Notes: a model not told the origin generated them from the letters alone. DNA of 64,000 bases from JACTMI01 sp964618415 (GCA_964618415.1 CAZUAT010000003.1:10000-73999), one strand, 5' to 3'; counted from the stretch's first letter, positions 1 through 8,507 are shown. Made by a program: numbers and translations.

Positions 1-1
1 G

Positions 2-826
2 GAGATGGAACGCCGGTATCGGCTGCTGGCCGAGGTGCACGTCCGCTCGATCGACTACTACAACCGCGCCATCCAGGACCCCGAGGTGCGCCAGCGGCTG
101 TCGCTGTCGAACGAGGAAGGGGGTGAACTCAAGGCCTCCGATCTGCAGCCGCTGCCGTACTACGTGATCGTGATCGACGAGCTCGCCGACCTGATGATGG
201 TGGCGGCGGCGGACGTGGAGACTTCGATCGCGAGGCTGGCGCAGATGGCGCGCGCCGTCGGCATCCATCTGATCGTCGCCACGCAGCGGCCGTCGGTCGA
301 CATCCTCACCGGCACCATCAAAGCGAACTTCCCGACCCGGCTGTCCTTCATGACCGCCAGCCGGCACGACTCGCGCACGATTCTCGACGCCGTCGGCGCG
401 GAGAAGCTGCTGGGCAAGGGCGACATGCTCTACATGCCGCCGGGCAGCTCCCGCACGATCCGCCTGCACGGGCCGTACGTCAGCGAGCAGGAGACGGCGG
501 CCCTGGTGCGCTGGCTCAAGAAGCAGGGGCGTCCGCAGCTCGACCCCACCGTCCTCGCGCCGCCGCCCGACGCTGCCGGGGGAGAAGGTGGCGAAGGGGG
601 GATCGACGACGACTTGTTCGACCAGGTCGCCCGGCTGGTGGTGCGCGAGCGCCAGGCCTCCGCCTCGTTCCTGCAGCGCCGGATGCGGGTCGGATTCTCG
701 CGCGCCGCGCGGCTGGTGGACATCCTCGAGCGCGAAGGGATCGTCGGACCGGCTCAGGGTTCGAAGCCACGCGAGATCCTCGTGCCGCCCGACTACTTCG
801 ACGAAGTCGACGCCACGCACGACTAG
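2..826 (+). CDS. ftsK: DNA translocase FtsK, C-terminal part (5' end outside window)
   Basis: C-terminal portion of the hexameric septal DNA pump that moves chromosome termini through the closing septum and activates dimer resolution. The frame is open from the window edge, so the gene starts upstream. The visible part carries the Walker B strand (VIVIDELAD), the conserved ATQRP and PTRLSFMTASRHDSRTILD segments of the RecA-like motor, and after a Gly/Pro-rich linker a C-terminal winged-helix gamma domain (DDLFDQVARLVV ... RAARLVDILEREGIVGP) that reads polar KOPS-type sequences. The Walker A loop and membrane segments must lie upstream. It is followed by fmt after 54 bases. Identification is firm; only the N-terminal layout is unknown. 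Confidence 0.96.
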   Translation, partial: EMERRYRLLAEVHVRSIDYYNRAIQDPEVRQRLSLSNEEGGELKASDLQPLPYYVIVIDELADLMMVAAADVETSIARLAQMARAVGIHLIVATQRPSVDILTGTIKANFPTRLSFMTASRHDSRTILDAVGAEKLLGKGDMLYMPPGSSRTIRLHGPYVSEQETAALVRWLKKQGRPQLDPTVLAPPPDAAGGEGGEGGIDDDLFDQVARLVVRERQASASFLQRRMRVGFSRAARLVDILEREGIVGPAQGSKPREILVPPDYFDEVDATHD

Positions 827-868
827 TTCGTCGCCCGGCTCCGCCCTCCAGCCGCAATCCAGGTTGGG

Positions 869-874
869 TAGCAT
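869..874 (+). promoter_or_regulatory. -10-like TAGCAT of fmt (leaderless-type promoter)
   Basis: A TAGCAT hexamer ends 6 bases before the fmt ATG, and no Shine-Dalgarno sequence stands between them. If it is a real -10 box, transcription would begin at or next to the ATG and give a leaderless message. The same arrangement recurs before several other genes in this window. No convincing -35 is visible. Confidence 0.45.
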
Positions 875-880
875 CGGGGA

Positions 881-1825
881 ATGGGAGGCGAGCGGATTCT
901 CTTCTTCGGCACGCCGCAGTTCGCGGTTCCGGCGCTCGAGGCGCTGGTGCGGGCGGGGCGTCCGCCGGTGCTCGTCGTCACTCAACCGTCACGCCCGGCG
1001 GGGCGGGGGCGCCGGCTCCTCGAACCGCCCGTATCGGTTCGGGCGCGCGAACTGGGCCTGCCGGTGGAGGCCATCGAGCGCGTCCGGTCGCCGGAGGCGA
1101 TCGCCCGATTTGCGGAGCTCACTCCCGATCTCGGGATCGTCGTCGCGTTCGGGCAGATCTTTCCTCCCGAGTTGCTCACCCTGCCGCGCCTCGGCTGCAT
1201 CAATCTGCACGCCTCCCTGCTGCCGCGCTGGCGCGGCGCGTCGCCAATCGCTGCCGCGATCGCGGCGGGCGACCGCAGGACCGGCGTGACCGTTCAGCGG
1301 ATGGCCGCCGGTCTCGACAGCGGGCCGGTGCTGGCCACCCGCGCGATCCCGATCGAGTCGCACGAGACGACGCCGGAGCTGACCGCCCGCCTGGCGACAC
1401 TCGGAGCCGAGCTTCTGGTGGCGATTCTGCCGGCGCTGTTCGACGGTCAGCTGCCCGGGGTGGAGCAGGACGAGAGTGCGGTGACCTGGGCTCCCAAGAT
1501 CGTCGGGCGGCGCCCTTTGCCGACTGCGGACGGCGCCGAGGTCGCGGCGCGCGCGGTGCGCGCGTGGGGCGACGAGCCGGGGGTCGTGGTCACTCTGGCC
1601 GGCGAGCCGGTTCGCCTGCTCGCGGCGCGGCCGGCGAGCGTGCCGCCGGGTCCGCCGGCGCCGCTCAGCTCCGTCGTCGGCACCGTCGAGGAGGCCCTGC
1701 GCATCTCCCTTCCAGACGGCTCGCTGCTCGATCTCTTGCGCGTGCAGCGGGCCGGTGGACGACCGGTCTCCGGCCGCGACCTTGCCAACGGCCTGCGGCT
1801 CGCGGCCGGCATGTCGGTCGGCTGA
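881..1825 (+). CDS. fmt: methionyl-tRNA formyltransferase
   Basis: Transfers a formyl group from 10-formyltetrahydrofolate to initiator Met-tRNA in the cytoplasm. The 314-residue protein has the usual family length. The N-terminal catalytic Rossmann domain begins ILFFGTPQFAVPALEAL and contains the hallmark INLHASLLPRWRGASP segment with the catalytic Asn108 and His110, followed by a GLDSGP loop with the catalytic Asp. The C-terminal third is the OB-like tRNA-binding domain. It is followed 9 bases later by rsmB, a very common bacterial pairing. The ATG at 881 is chosen because the family N-terminus begins directly there; it lacks a ribosome binding site, in keeping with the TAGCAT box just upstream. 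Confidence 0.96.
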   Translation: MGGERILFFGTPQFAVPALEALVRAGRPPVLVVTQPSRPAGRGRRLLEPPVSVRARELGLPVEAIERVRSPEAIARFAELTPDLGIVVAFGQIFPPELLTLPRLGCINLHASLLPRWRGASPIAAAIAAGDRRTGVTVQRMAAGLDSGPVLATRAIPIESHETTPELTARLATLGAELLVAILPALFDGQLPGVEQDESAVTWAPKIVGRRPLPTADGAEVAARAVRAWGDEPGVVVTLAGEPVRLLAARPASVPPGPPAPLSSVVGTVEEALRISLPDGSLLDLLRVQRAGGRPVSGRDLANGLRLAAGMSVG

Positions 1826-1834
1826 GACGCGGCG

Positions 1835-3202
1835 GTGCGAACCCCGGCGCGACCGGTCGCTGCCCCGCACTCCGGCTACGAGCTCCGCGCCGTGGCGGCG
1901 CGCACCGTCGAGCGGACGCTCGCCGGGCGGACGGTCGCCGAGAGCCTGCTGGCGCGGGCCGGATCGAGTTTCGATGCCCGCGACCGGCGACTGCTCCACG
2001 AACTCGTCTACGGCAGCCTGCGCTGGAAACTTCGTCTCGAGCACGTCCTGGAGCGGGCGAGCGGGCGCAGCTGGGCACAAGTCGACACGCGCACCCGCGC
2101 CCCGCTGCTGGTGGGTGCCTGTCAGCTGTTGGCGCTCGATCGCATTCCGGCGCATGCGGCCGTCGACGCTGCCGTGCGCGACACGCGGCGACGGGCCGGC
2201 GCTCGCAGCGCTGGCTTCGTCAATGCGGTGCTGCGGCGGATCGCCGCGGGCGGCGGGCTCGAGGCCTGGCCGGTGGAGGAGGCCGACCCGGTGCGCCGAC
2301 TCGCCATCGAGCACAGCCATCCGCCGGATCTGGTGGCGCGCTGGATCGACCAGTTCGGGTACGAGCAGGCGCGGGCGATGCTGGCCGCCGACAACGGTCC
2401 CCGGTCGATGCATCTGCTCGCCTTCCGGCATCGGGGAGGACGCGACGCGCTGCGCGCGCAGCTCGCGGCGGAAGGTGTCGCAACACAGCCCGGAGAGCTG
2501 GCGGGCGGGGCGCTCGACGCGCTCGTCGTCGAGCAGGGAGCGGCGCTCGGCAGTGCGGCGTTCGAGCGTGGCGACTTCTACGTCCAGGACCAGGCCAGCC
2601 AGGCGGCGGCGCGTGTTCCTCCGCCGGTTCCTGGAGAGCGGATCCTCGACGCGGCCGCGGCGCCAGGCGGCAAGGGACTGTCGCTGCTCGCTGCGGACGC
2701 CGCTGCGCGGGTCGTGTTTGCGGACCTGTCCGGCGCCCGCCTGGCGCGGCTGAAACAGAACCTGGCCCGCCTCGGAGTCGACCGGCCGGTGGTCGCGGCG
2801 GACGCCGCCCTTCCCCCGTGGCGGCCAGCGAGCTTCGATCGTGTCGTCCTCGACGCGCCATGCAGCGGTACCGGGACTCTGCGTCGGCACCCGGAACTGC
2901 GCTGGCGCTTCCGCGTCAGCGAGCTCGAACGGCTGGCGGACGAGGCGCTCGCGATGCTCGTTGCTCTGGCGCCGACAGTCCGCCCGGGCGGGCTGCTCGT
3001 GCACATCACCTGTTCGGTAGAACCCGAGGAAAACGAACGGGTTGCCTCGCGGTTCCTGGAGGCGCGAGCCGATTTTCTGGCGCAGGAACCGGAAGGCGAC
3101 GACCCGGTGATGCGCGCCGGTCGACGCGAGAGCGGTCCGTGGCGGCTGCTGCCCGGCGCCGGTCACGACGGATTCACTGTCTCGGTTTTCCGCCGCCGGT
3201 GA
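1835..3202 (+). CDS. rsmB: 16S rRNA (cytosine(967)-C(5))-methyltransferase
   Basis: SAM-dependent enzyme of the RsmB/NOP family that methylates C967 of 16S rRNA. The 455-residue product has an N-terminal NusB-like RNA-binding domain (about residues 10-140: RDRRLLHELVYGSLRWKL, then SAGFVNAVLRRIA) and a C-terminal Rossmann methyltransferase with AAAAPGGKGLSLL for SAM binding, the catalytic-cysteine motif DAPCSGTGTLRRHPELRW and the second cysteine in ITCSVEPEENE. The GTG at 1835 gives a normal length. Position directly after fmt supports the call. One oddity is that the common PGGKT of motif I reads PGGKG here. Confidence 0.94.
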   Translation: MRTPARPVAAPHSGYELRAVAARTVERTLAGRTVAESLLARAGSSFDARDRRLLHELVYGSLRWKLRLEHVLERASGRSWAQVDTRTRAPLLVGACQLLALDRIPAHAAVDAAVRDTRRRAGARSAGFVNAVLRRIAAGGGLEAWPVEEADPVRRLAIEHSHPPDLVARWIDQFGYEQARAMLAADNGPRSMHLLAFRHRGGRDALRAQLAAEGVATQPGELAGGALDALVVEQGAALGSAAFERGDFYVQDQASQAAARVPPPVPGERILDAAAAPGGKGLSLLAADAAARVVFADLSGARLARLKQNLARLGVDRPVVAADAALPPWRPASFDRVVLDAPCSGTGTLRRHPELRWRFRVSELERLADEALAMLVALAPTVRPGGLLVHITCSVEPEENERVASRFLEARADFLAQEPEGDDPVMRAGRRESGPWRLLPGAGHDGFTVSVFRRR

Positions 3203-3219
3203 CGCCCAGGAACGCCACT

Positions 3220-3267
3220 GAATGCCGCGAACGCCTGTATTGACAGGCATTCACGGTTGCCTTACAG
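3220..3267 (+). promoter_or_regulatory. promoter and inverted repeats upstream of the HU gene
   Basis: TTGACA at 3240-3245 and TTACAG at 3262-3267 with a 16-base spacer make one of the best sigma-70-type promoters in the window. Two inverted repeats overlap the -35: GAATGCC (3220-3226) with GGCATTC (3246-3252), and GCCTGT (3233-3238) with ACAGGC (3243-3248). The pairs are mutually exclusive as hairpins, so they look more like an operator than a terminator of rsmB. The regulator is unknown. Confidence 0.6.
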
Positions 3268-3314
3268 TCCCCGCCGAAGTTCCAACCCGCGATCCAATTC
3301 GCACAGGAGGAAGA

Positions 3315-3602
3315 ATGGCCAGCAAGGCAGACATCGTCGAGCACATTGCCGACTCTGTGGACGGACTGACCAAGAAGGCCGCCGGAGAGGCGTTTGACGC
3401 CGCGATCGAGGCGATCTCGAAGGCGCTCAGAAAGGGTGACCGCGTGCAGGTCCCCGGCTTCGGCAGCTTCAGCGTCTCGAAGCGCGCCGCGCGCAAGGGC
3501 CGCAACCCCGCCACCGGCGCCACGATCACCATCAAGGCGAGCAAGAACGTCCGCTTCAAGATCGGCAAGGAACTCAAGGACTCTCTGAACAAGGGCCGCT
3601 GA
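3315..3602 (+). CDS. HU-family DNA-binding protein
   Basis: Small nucleoid protein that bends DNA as a dimer. The 95-residue protein has the full HU/IHF fold: helical N-terminus MASKADIVEHIAD, then GDRVQVPGFGSFSVSKRAARKGRNPATG, the signature segment leading into the DNA-gripping beta arms, and a C-terminal helix rich in Lys (KIGKELKDSLNKGR). A strong AGGAGGA ribosome site at 3305-3311 fixes the ATG at 3315 rather than the longer open frame beginning at 3222. It is monocistronic, with its own promoter upstream and an 11-bp-stem terminator downstream. HU rather than IHF is favoured by length and the lack of IHF-specific features. Confidence 0.95.
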   Translation: MASKADIVEHIADSVDGLTKKAAGEAFDAAIEAISKALRKGDRVQVPGFGSFSVSKRAARKGRNPATGATITIKASKNVRFKIGKELKDSLNKGR

Positions 3603-3669
3603 GTCTTCCTCCGACGGCCGGCGGCACGCCGTGAGGCGTACCGCGAACCACTTGGATCCGCGGCCGCGA

Positions 3670-3706
3670 CGAAAGCCCCGAGACTTCAACGGTCCCGGGG
3701 CTTTCG
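3670..3706 (+). terminator. intrinsic terminator after the HU gene
   Basis: An 11-bp perfect stem, CGAAAGCCCCG (3670-3680) with CGGGGCTTTCG (3696-3706), with extra partial pairing inside the loop. The run of T after it is short. It lies between the HU stop codon and the moaC start. Confidence 0.75.
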
Positions 3707-3738
3707 TGCGTTTGCCGGTGCTAGCATCGCGGTCGCTC

Positions 3739-4230
3739 ATGTCCACTCCAGCCGCGCCGGACGGCTCCGGCTTCAGTCATCTCGACGCGACCGGAACTGC
3801 CCGCATGGTCGACGTGTCGGACAAACCGGTGACCCGGCGCGTGGCGCATGCCTCCTGCCGGATCGGTCTCGACGCGGCGACGCTCGATCGCCTCTCGGCC
3901 CTGCCCAAGGGGGACGCCCTCGCAGTGGCGCGGCTGGCGGGGATCCAGGCAGCCAAGCGCACTGCAGACTGGATTCCCCTCGCGCACCCGCTGCCGCTCG
4001 ACCAGGTCGACGTCGAGTTCGATCGCCAGGCAGACGGACTCGCGATCCGGACGACGGTCGTTGCGACGGCGCGCACCGGAGCCGAGATGGAGGCGCTGGT
4101 CGCAGCTTCGGCCGCCGCGCTGGCAATCTATGACATGGTGAAGGCGGTTGATCGCGGCGCGGTGATTTCCGATCTGCGTGTAGACGCCAAGAGCGGCGGT
4201 CGCAGCGGCAACTGGTCGCGCGAGCCGTGA
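3739..4230 (+). CDS. moaC: cyclic pyranopterin monophosphate synthase
   Basis: Second step of molybdenum cofactor synthesis, converting the MoaA product to cyclic pyranopterin monophosphate. The 163-residue protein starts at the ATG at 3739 (FSHLDATGTARMVDVSDKPVT) and contains AGIQAAKRTADWIPLAHPLPL, EMEALVAASAAALAIYDMVKAVDRG and a C-terminal KSGGRSGNW. These hold the family's catalytic His, two Glu, Asp and Lys. The usual CHPL reads AHPL, with the catalytic His kept. A TAGCAT hexamer ends 11 bases before the start. No other molybdopterin gene is adjacent; instead the stop overlaps the next gene by 4 bases. Confidence 0.94.
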   Translation: MSTPAAPDGSGFSHLDATGTARMVDVSDKPVTRRVAHASCRIGLDAATLDRLSALPKGDALAVARLAGIQAAKRTADWIPLAHPLPLDQVDVEFDRQADGLAIRTTVVATARTGAEMEALVAASAAALAIYDMVKAVDRGAVISDLRVDAKSGGRSGNWSREP

Positions 4231-5414
4231 TCGCCACCGGGCTCGACCGCCTGCTGGCAGAGCCGCGTCGACTGGGCGGCCGGCGGTTCGGCCTGCTGGC
4301 GCACGGCGCGTCGCTGACTGCCGACCTGCGGCCGGCGCACCTCGCCCTGGCGGCCTGCGGCTGCCCGCCGGCAAGGCTGTTCGGTCCCGAACATGGCTAC
4401 TACGGCGTGGAGCAGGACATGGTAGCCGCTGCCGATACCGTCGATCCGTGGACCGGAATCCCGATCGTGTCGCTGTACGGCGAGGACGCGACCACGCTGG
4501 TTCCGTCGCCGGGTGCCTTTGACGGGCTCGACCTGCTGGTGATCGACCTGCAGGACATCGGAACGCGTTATTACACCTATGCCGCCACGGCGGTCTGGGC
4601 GGTCGAAGTGGCGCTCGCTGCCGGGCTCGAGGTGCTGATCCTGGACCGGCCCAATCCGCTCGGGGGTGAAGTCGTGGAGGGCAACCTGCCCGAGGGCGGC
4701 TTCGATTCGTTCGTCGGCGCGTTCCGGATTCCGGTCCGGCACGGCCTGACGCTCGGCGAGCTGGTGCGCCTCGAGGCGAGGCGGCGCGGTCTGGCGGAGG
4801 ATCGGCTGTCGTTCGTCGCCGTCGAAGGGTGGCGCCGCGGTCAGCTCGGCGGCGACGCAGCGCGACCCTGGATCGCTCCGTCGCCCAACATGCCCGACCT
4901 GGCGACCGCGCTGCTCTATCCCGGCCTCTGTCTGCTCGAAGCGACCGAGTTCTCCGAAGGACGCGGCACGACCCGCCCGTTTCGGCTGCTCGGCGGTCCG
5001 GAGGTGGACGGGCCGACGCTCGCCGCGATGCTGGCGCCGCTCGCCACCCTGGGAGTGCGCGCGGTGCCGACCTTCTTTCGGCCGTGGCACCAGAAGCATC
5101 GCGGCGAGGTCTGTGGCGGAGTGGAACTGGCGGTGGTGGCGCCGCGGCGCGTTGCCGGCCTGCGTGTCGGCGTCGAGGTCCTGGCCGCGCTGCGTCGCGT
5201 GGCCCCGACCTTTCGCTGGCGCGAGGCGCCGTACGAGTTCGTCGTCGACCGGCCGGCGGTCGACCTGCTGGCTGGCAGCGCCGAGCTGCGGCTCGCGATC
5301 GAAGCCGACGACGGCGACCGCCTCGCCGCCTGGATGGCCACCTGGGCCGTCGATGAAGAGAGCTTCCGCGTCGAGCGTCGGGAGATTCTGATCTATCCCG
5401 AGGAGGCGCGATGA
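4227..5414 (+). CDS. DUF1343 / NamZ-type exo-beta-N-acetylmuramidase-like protein
   Basis: The 395-residue protein matches the DUF1343 family, whose characterised member NamZ removes N-acetylmuramic acid from peptidoglycan fragments. Signature segments are LFGPEHGYYG, IPIVSLYGED, DLLVIDLQDIGTRYYTYA and EVLILDRPNPLGGEVVEG. The GTG start at 4227 overlaps the moaC stop in GTGA, and the end overlaps the next gene in ATGA, so the genes look translationally coupled. I see no clear signal peptide, which is unusual because many relatives are exported, so a role on recycled wall fragments in the cytoplasm is possible. Function is by family only. Confidence 0.85.
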   Translation: MIATGLDRLLAEPRRLGGRRFGLLAHGASLTADLRPAHLALAACGCPPARLFGPEHGYYGVEQDMVAAADTVDPWTGIPIVSLYGEDATTLVPSPGAFDGLDLLVIDLQDIGTRYYTYAATAVWAVEVALAAGLEVLILDRPNPLGGEVVEGNLPEGGFDSFVGAFRIPVRHGLTLGELVRLEARRRGLAEDRLSFVAVEGWRRGQLGGDAARPWIAPSPNMPDLATALLYPGLCLLEATEFSEGRGTTRPFRLLGGPEVDGPTLAAMLAPLATLGVRAVPTFFRPWHQKHRGEVCGGVELAVVAPRRVAGLRVGVEVLAALRRVAPTFRWREAPYEFVVDRPAVDLLAGSAELRLAIEADDGDRLAAWMATWAVDEESFRVERREILIYPEEAR

Positions 5415-5857
5415 AGCGCACCGCGCTGGTGGCCGTGGATGCCGAGCCCGCGCGGTTCGCGGCATTGATTGCCGCAGCACGTGACCGAGGCGTGCGGATC
5501 GGCTGGCTCGACCTGCGCGACTCGGCGCCGGTCCGGGATGCCGACCTCGAGCAGGCCGCCGGAGCGGGGGCAGCGCGGTCGGTCGCCGTCGGCGGCGGCC
5601 GGGTGATGTCCGTCAAGCCGATCTCGGGGCCGGCGGTACTGCGCGACCTGATCCGCGAACACTTTCCGGGCTGCCGCATCGTGCTGGTCCGCGGTCGAGG
5701 CGGGTATCCGGGCCTCGCTCCGGCGGGCGGCGGGTATCGCCTCGAAGTCGCCGCCGGCCGCGACCGCGAGCTGGACCCCGCCGCGACGCTGGCCGAACTG
5801 CTGCGACCGGTCCATGCGCCCGATCGGCGCCGCGAGCGCAGGGACGGTGGAGCGTGA
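5411..5857 (+). CDS. hypothetical protein between NamZ-like and aminotransferase genes
   Basis: A 148-residue protein I do not recognise. It begins MKRTALVAVDAEP, has an alternating alpha/beta look with a central GGGRVMSVKPISGPAVLRD segment and a strand-like RIVLVRGRGGYPGL, and ends in a charged basic tail. There is no signal peptide or membrane segment. It overlaps both neighbours by 4 bases (ATGA at its start, GTGA at its end), which strongly supports it as a real translated gene in the cluster. The small alpha/beta make-up could fit a binding or accessory domain for a neighbouring enzyme, but nothing in the sequence names a function. Confidence 0.75.
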   Translation: MKRTALVAVDAEPARFAALIAAARDRGVRIGWLDLRDSAPVRDADLEQAAGAGAARSVAVGGGRVMSVKPISGPAVLRDLIREHFPGCRIVLVRGRGGYPGLAPAGGGYRLEVAAGRDRELDPAATLAELLRPVHAPDRRRERRDGGA

Positions 5858-6948
5858 GCGCCATGCGCGAGTCGATCCGCTTCTTCCTGCCCGGCCCGGT
5901 CTACGTGCTCGAGGAGACGCGCGCCACGATGACGCGCCCGATGGTGGCCCACCGCTCGGCCGAGTTCCGGGCCGTCTGGGAGTCGATCAGCAACCTGCTG
6001 CCGGGGCTCCTGCGCACCCGCCGCCAGCCGATGGTCGCCACGGGCAGCTCGACGCTGCTCATGGAGGCGGCCCTCACCTCGTGCACGCGGCGCGACGTCC
6101 TGCACCTCACGCAGGGAGCCTTCTCGGAGCGCTGGCTCGCGATCGGCCGCGCGCTGGGACGCGACAGCGACGAACTGGCCGTGCCCTGGGGCGAGGCGGT
6201 CGATCCGGAGCTGCTGCGCGCCGTATTGCGGCGCAAGCGATACGAGGCGGTCACGATCTGCCACAACGAGACCTCGACGGGCGTGGTCAACGACCTCGAA
6301 CGGCTGGCGCGTGTCGTCCGCGAGGAGAGCGACGCGCTGGTGCTGGTCGATGCGGTGTCGTCGCTCGGCGGCGACCGGGTGGAGACGGACGCGTGGGGTC
6401 TCGACTTCGTTTTCGCGGGCACCCAGAAGGGAATCGCCGCACCACCCGGCCTGGCCGTCTTCGCGATGTCGGAGCGCGCCGAGGAGCGTGCCGCGGCCGT
6501 TCCGTGCCGCGGCTTCTACGGCGACCTCCTGCGCTATCGCGACAAGCAGCGCGACGGCGGCCCGATCACCACTCCGGCGATCCCGGTCTGCTACGCCCTC
6601 GAGCATCAGCTCCGGTTGATCGAGCAGGAAGGGATCGAGGCACGCTGGCTGCGCCACGTTGGACTGGCCCGGGCGACCGCCGACTGCGCGGCGCGGCTGG
6701 GACTCGAGTTCGCGTCCGCGGCCACGGCGCGCTCGCGTACGGTGGGATGTCTGCGGGCGCCCGCCGGGGTGGCGGCGCCGGACCTGGTCGCCGCTCTGTC
6801 GCGTCGCGGCTTCGTGGTCGGCGGCGGCTACGGCCGCTGGAAGCCGACGACGTTTCGGATCGGACACATGGGCGAAGTGCGGGAGCGCGACCTTGCCGCG
6901 TTGCTCGAGGCGCTGGAGGAGGAGGTGGCCAGGTGCATCGGATCGTGA
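5854..6948 (+). CDS. class V aminotransferase (serine-pyruvate/phosphoserine type)
   Basis: PLP-dependent fold-type I aminotransferase of the small-subunit class V group (alanine-glyoxylate, serine-pyruvate, SerC-like). The 364-residue protein begins with the family opening FFLPGPVYVLEETRATM and has GSSTLLMEAAL, NETSTGVVNDL, LVLVDAVSSLGGD (PLP ring Asp) and GTQKGIAAPPGLAVF with the Schiff-base Lys. It overlaps the upstream gene by 4 bases, and its 3' end overlaps the start of serA, so it may act as the phosphoserine aminotransferase of the serine pathway. That assignment is from context. GTG 5854 or ATG 5863 could be the start. Confidence 0.88.
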   Translation: MSAMRESIRFFLPGPVYVLEETRATMTRPMVAHRSAEFRAVWESISNLLPGLLRTRRQPMVATGSSTLLMEAALTSCTRRDVLHLTQGAFSERWLAIGRALGRDSDELAVPWGEAVDPELLRAVLRRKRYEAVTICHNETSTGVVNDLERLARVVREESDALVLVDAVSSLGGDRVETDAWGLDFVFAGTQKGIAAPPGLAVFAMSERAEERAAAVPCRGFYGDLLRYRDKQRDGGPITTPAIPVCYALEHQLRLIEQEGIEARWLRHVGLARATADCAARLGLEFASAATARSRTVGCLRAPAGVAAPDLVAALSRRGFVVGGGYGRWKPTTFRIGHMGEVRERDLAALLEALEEEVARCIGS

Positions 6949-8507
6949 TCGCGGATCCGCTCGAACAGAGCGGACTCGAAATCCTGCGCGCGGCGGGTGC
7001 CGACGTGCGGGTCCTCGCTGCGGATGACCGCCCGCGGCTGCCCGAGCTGGTCGCCGACGCCGACGCGCTGGTGGTGCGCAGCGCCACCAAGGTCACCCGC
7101 GAGCTGCTCGCCGGCGCGGCGCGCCTGCGCGTGGTGGGACGGGCCGGCATCGGGGTGGACAACGTGGACGTGCCGGCGGCCACGGAACGGGGCGTGCTGG
7201 TCGTCAACGCGCCGACGGCCAACGTCATCTCGGCCACCGAACACACCTTCGCGATGATGCTGGCGCTGGCGCGCCGGGTGCCCGCTGCAGACGCATCGAT
7301 GAAGCGCGGCGAATGGGACCGCAAGAGTTTCCTGGGCAGCGAGCTGCACGGCAAGACGCTCGGAGTGATCGGCTTCGGCCGCATCGGGCAGCAGGTGGCC
7401 GTGCGCGCCCGCGCATTCGAGATGACGGTAGTCGCCTACGACCCGGTGCTCGATCCGGCGACGGCGAGCCGGCTGCAGGTCGAGGCGGTCGAGGTCGACG
7501 CACTGCTGGCGCGGGCCGATATCGTGACTTTCCACACCCCCCTGACCGCGACGACGCGGGGCATGCTCGACGCGCGGCGACTGGCGCTGATGAAGCCGGG
7601 GGCGCGGGTGATCAACTGCGGCCGCGGCGGCACGATCGACGAGGCGGCGCTGCTGGCCGCGCTCGACTCGGGGCGGCTCGGTGGGGCGGCGCTCGACGTC
7701 TACGCCGAGGAGCCGACGGCGCAGCTGGAACTCGTCCGCCACGCGCGCGTCGTGGCGACGCCCCACATCGGCGCCCAGACCGGCGAGGCCCAGGAGCGGA
7801 TCGCCGTCGAGACGGCACGCATGGTCCTCGCCGCTCTGGCGGGTTCGCTGGCGATTGCGGCCGTCAACCTGCCTTTCGCGTCAACCGGGCAGCGCGAGGA
7901 GCCGTGGCTGCGGCTCGGCGATCGGCTCGGCCGGCTGGCGGCCGGCCTGGAGGGTGGCCGGCCGGTGCGCATCGAGATCGAGCGGCGCGGCGTGGATGAC
8001 GAGTTCGAAGCGCCGATCTCCGTCGCCGTCCTGCGGGGTGTGCTCGCGGTCCACCTCGGCGACGAGGTCAACTTCGTCAACGCGGGGCACTTGGCGGAGG
8101 CGCGAGGACTCACCGTCTCGCGCGCGACGAGCGGCGTCTCGGACGAGGAGAGCCCCGAGGTCGTCGTCCGGCTGATCACCGAATCGGGCCAGATCGAGCT
8201 GGTCGGGGCCCTGGTCGGCGGCCGCATGCCGCGCGTCCTCGGCATCGCCGGTTACCGCCTGGAGTTCTGGCCCGAGGGCGAGTTGCTGGTCGTCGAGAGC
8301 CGGGACGTTCCCGGCGTGGTGGGGCGACTCGGCACGCTGCTCGGGGACGCGGGAGTCAACATCGGCGACATCCACCTGGCACGGCGCGAGGCCTCCGGCG
8401 AGACGCTGGCCGTCCTGCGGATCGACGAGCGGCCGTCTACGGAGCTGCTCGAGCGGCTGCGCGCCACTCCGGAGGTCGCCCGGGTGGACGCCCTGCGCCT
8501 CGGCTGA
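6933..8507 (+). CDS. serA: D-3-phosphoglycerate dehydrogenase, long form
   Basis: First enzyme of serine synthesis, oxidising 3-phosphoglycerate with NAD. The 524-residue length and order fit the long type: split catalytic domain, NAD-binding domain with GVIGFGRIGQ (about 144-153), NCGRGG (substrate Arg), PHIGAQT (catalytic His), then the allosteric substrate-binding domain and a C-terminal ACT domain (LLVVESRDVPGVVGRLG...), which in this family usually senses serine. The GTG start at 6933 lies inside the end of the aminotransferase gene behind a GGAGGAGG stretch; the same frame remains open far upstream, but that part has no SerA similarity. The stop codon is part of a hairpin shared with rlpA. 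Confidence 0.95.
   Translation: MHRIVIADPLEQSGLEILRAAGADVRVLAADDRPRLPELVADADALVVRSATKVTRELLAGAARLRVVGRAGIGVDNVDVPAATERGVLVVNAPTANVISATEHTFAMMLALARRVPAADASMKRGEWDRKSFLGSELHGKTLGVIGFGRIGQQVAVRARAFEMTVVAYDPVLDPATASRLQVEAVEVDALLARADIVTFHTPLTATTRGMLDARRLALMKPGARVINCGRGGTIDEAALLAALDSGRLGGAALDVYAEEPTAQLELVRHARVVATPHIGAQTGEAQERIAVETARMVLAALAGSLAIAAVNLPFASTGQREEPWLRLGDRLGRLAAGLEGGRPVRIEIERRGVDDEFEAPISVAVLRGVLAVHLGDEVNFVNAGHLAEARGLTVSRATSGVSDEESPEVVVRLITESGQIELVGALVGGRMPRVLGIAGYRLEFWPEGELLVVESRDVPGVVGRLGTLLGDAGVNIGDIHLARREASGETLAVLRIDERPSTELLERLRATPEVARVDALRLG

Noticed and set aside
3721..6867. Very long minus-strand open frame (over 1000 codons)
   Set aside because: It is the antisense shadow of moaC, the NamZ-like gene and the aminotransferase gene in high-GC DNA. 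The translation is low-complexity Arg/Ala/Pro with no domain.
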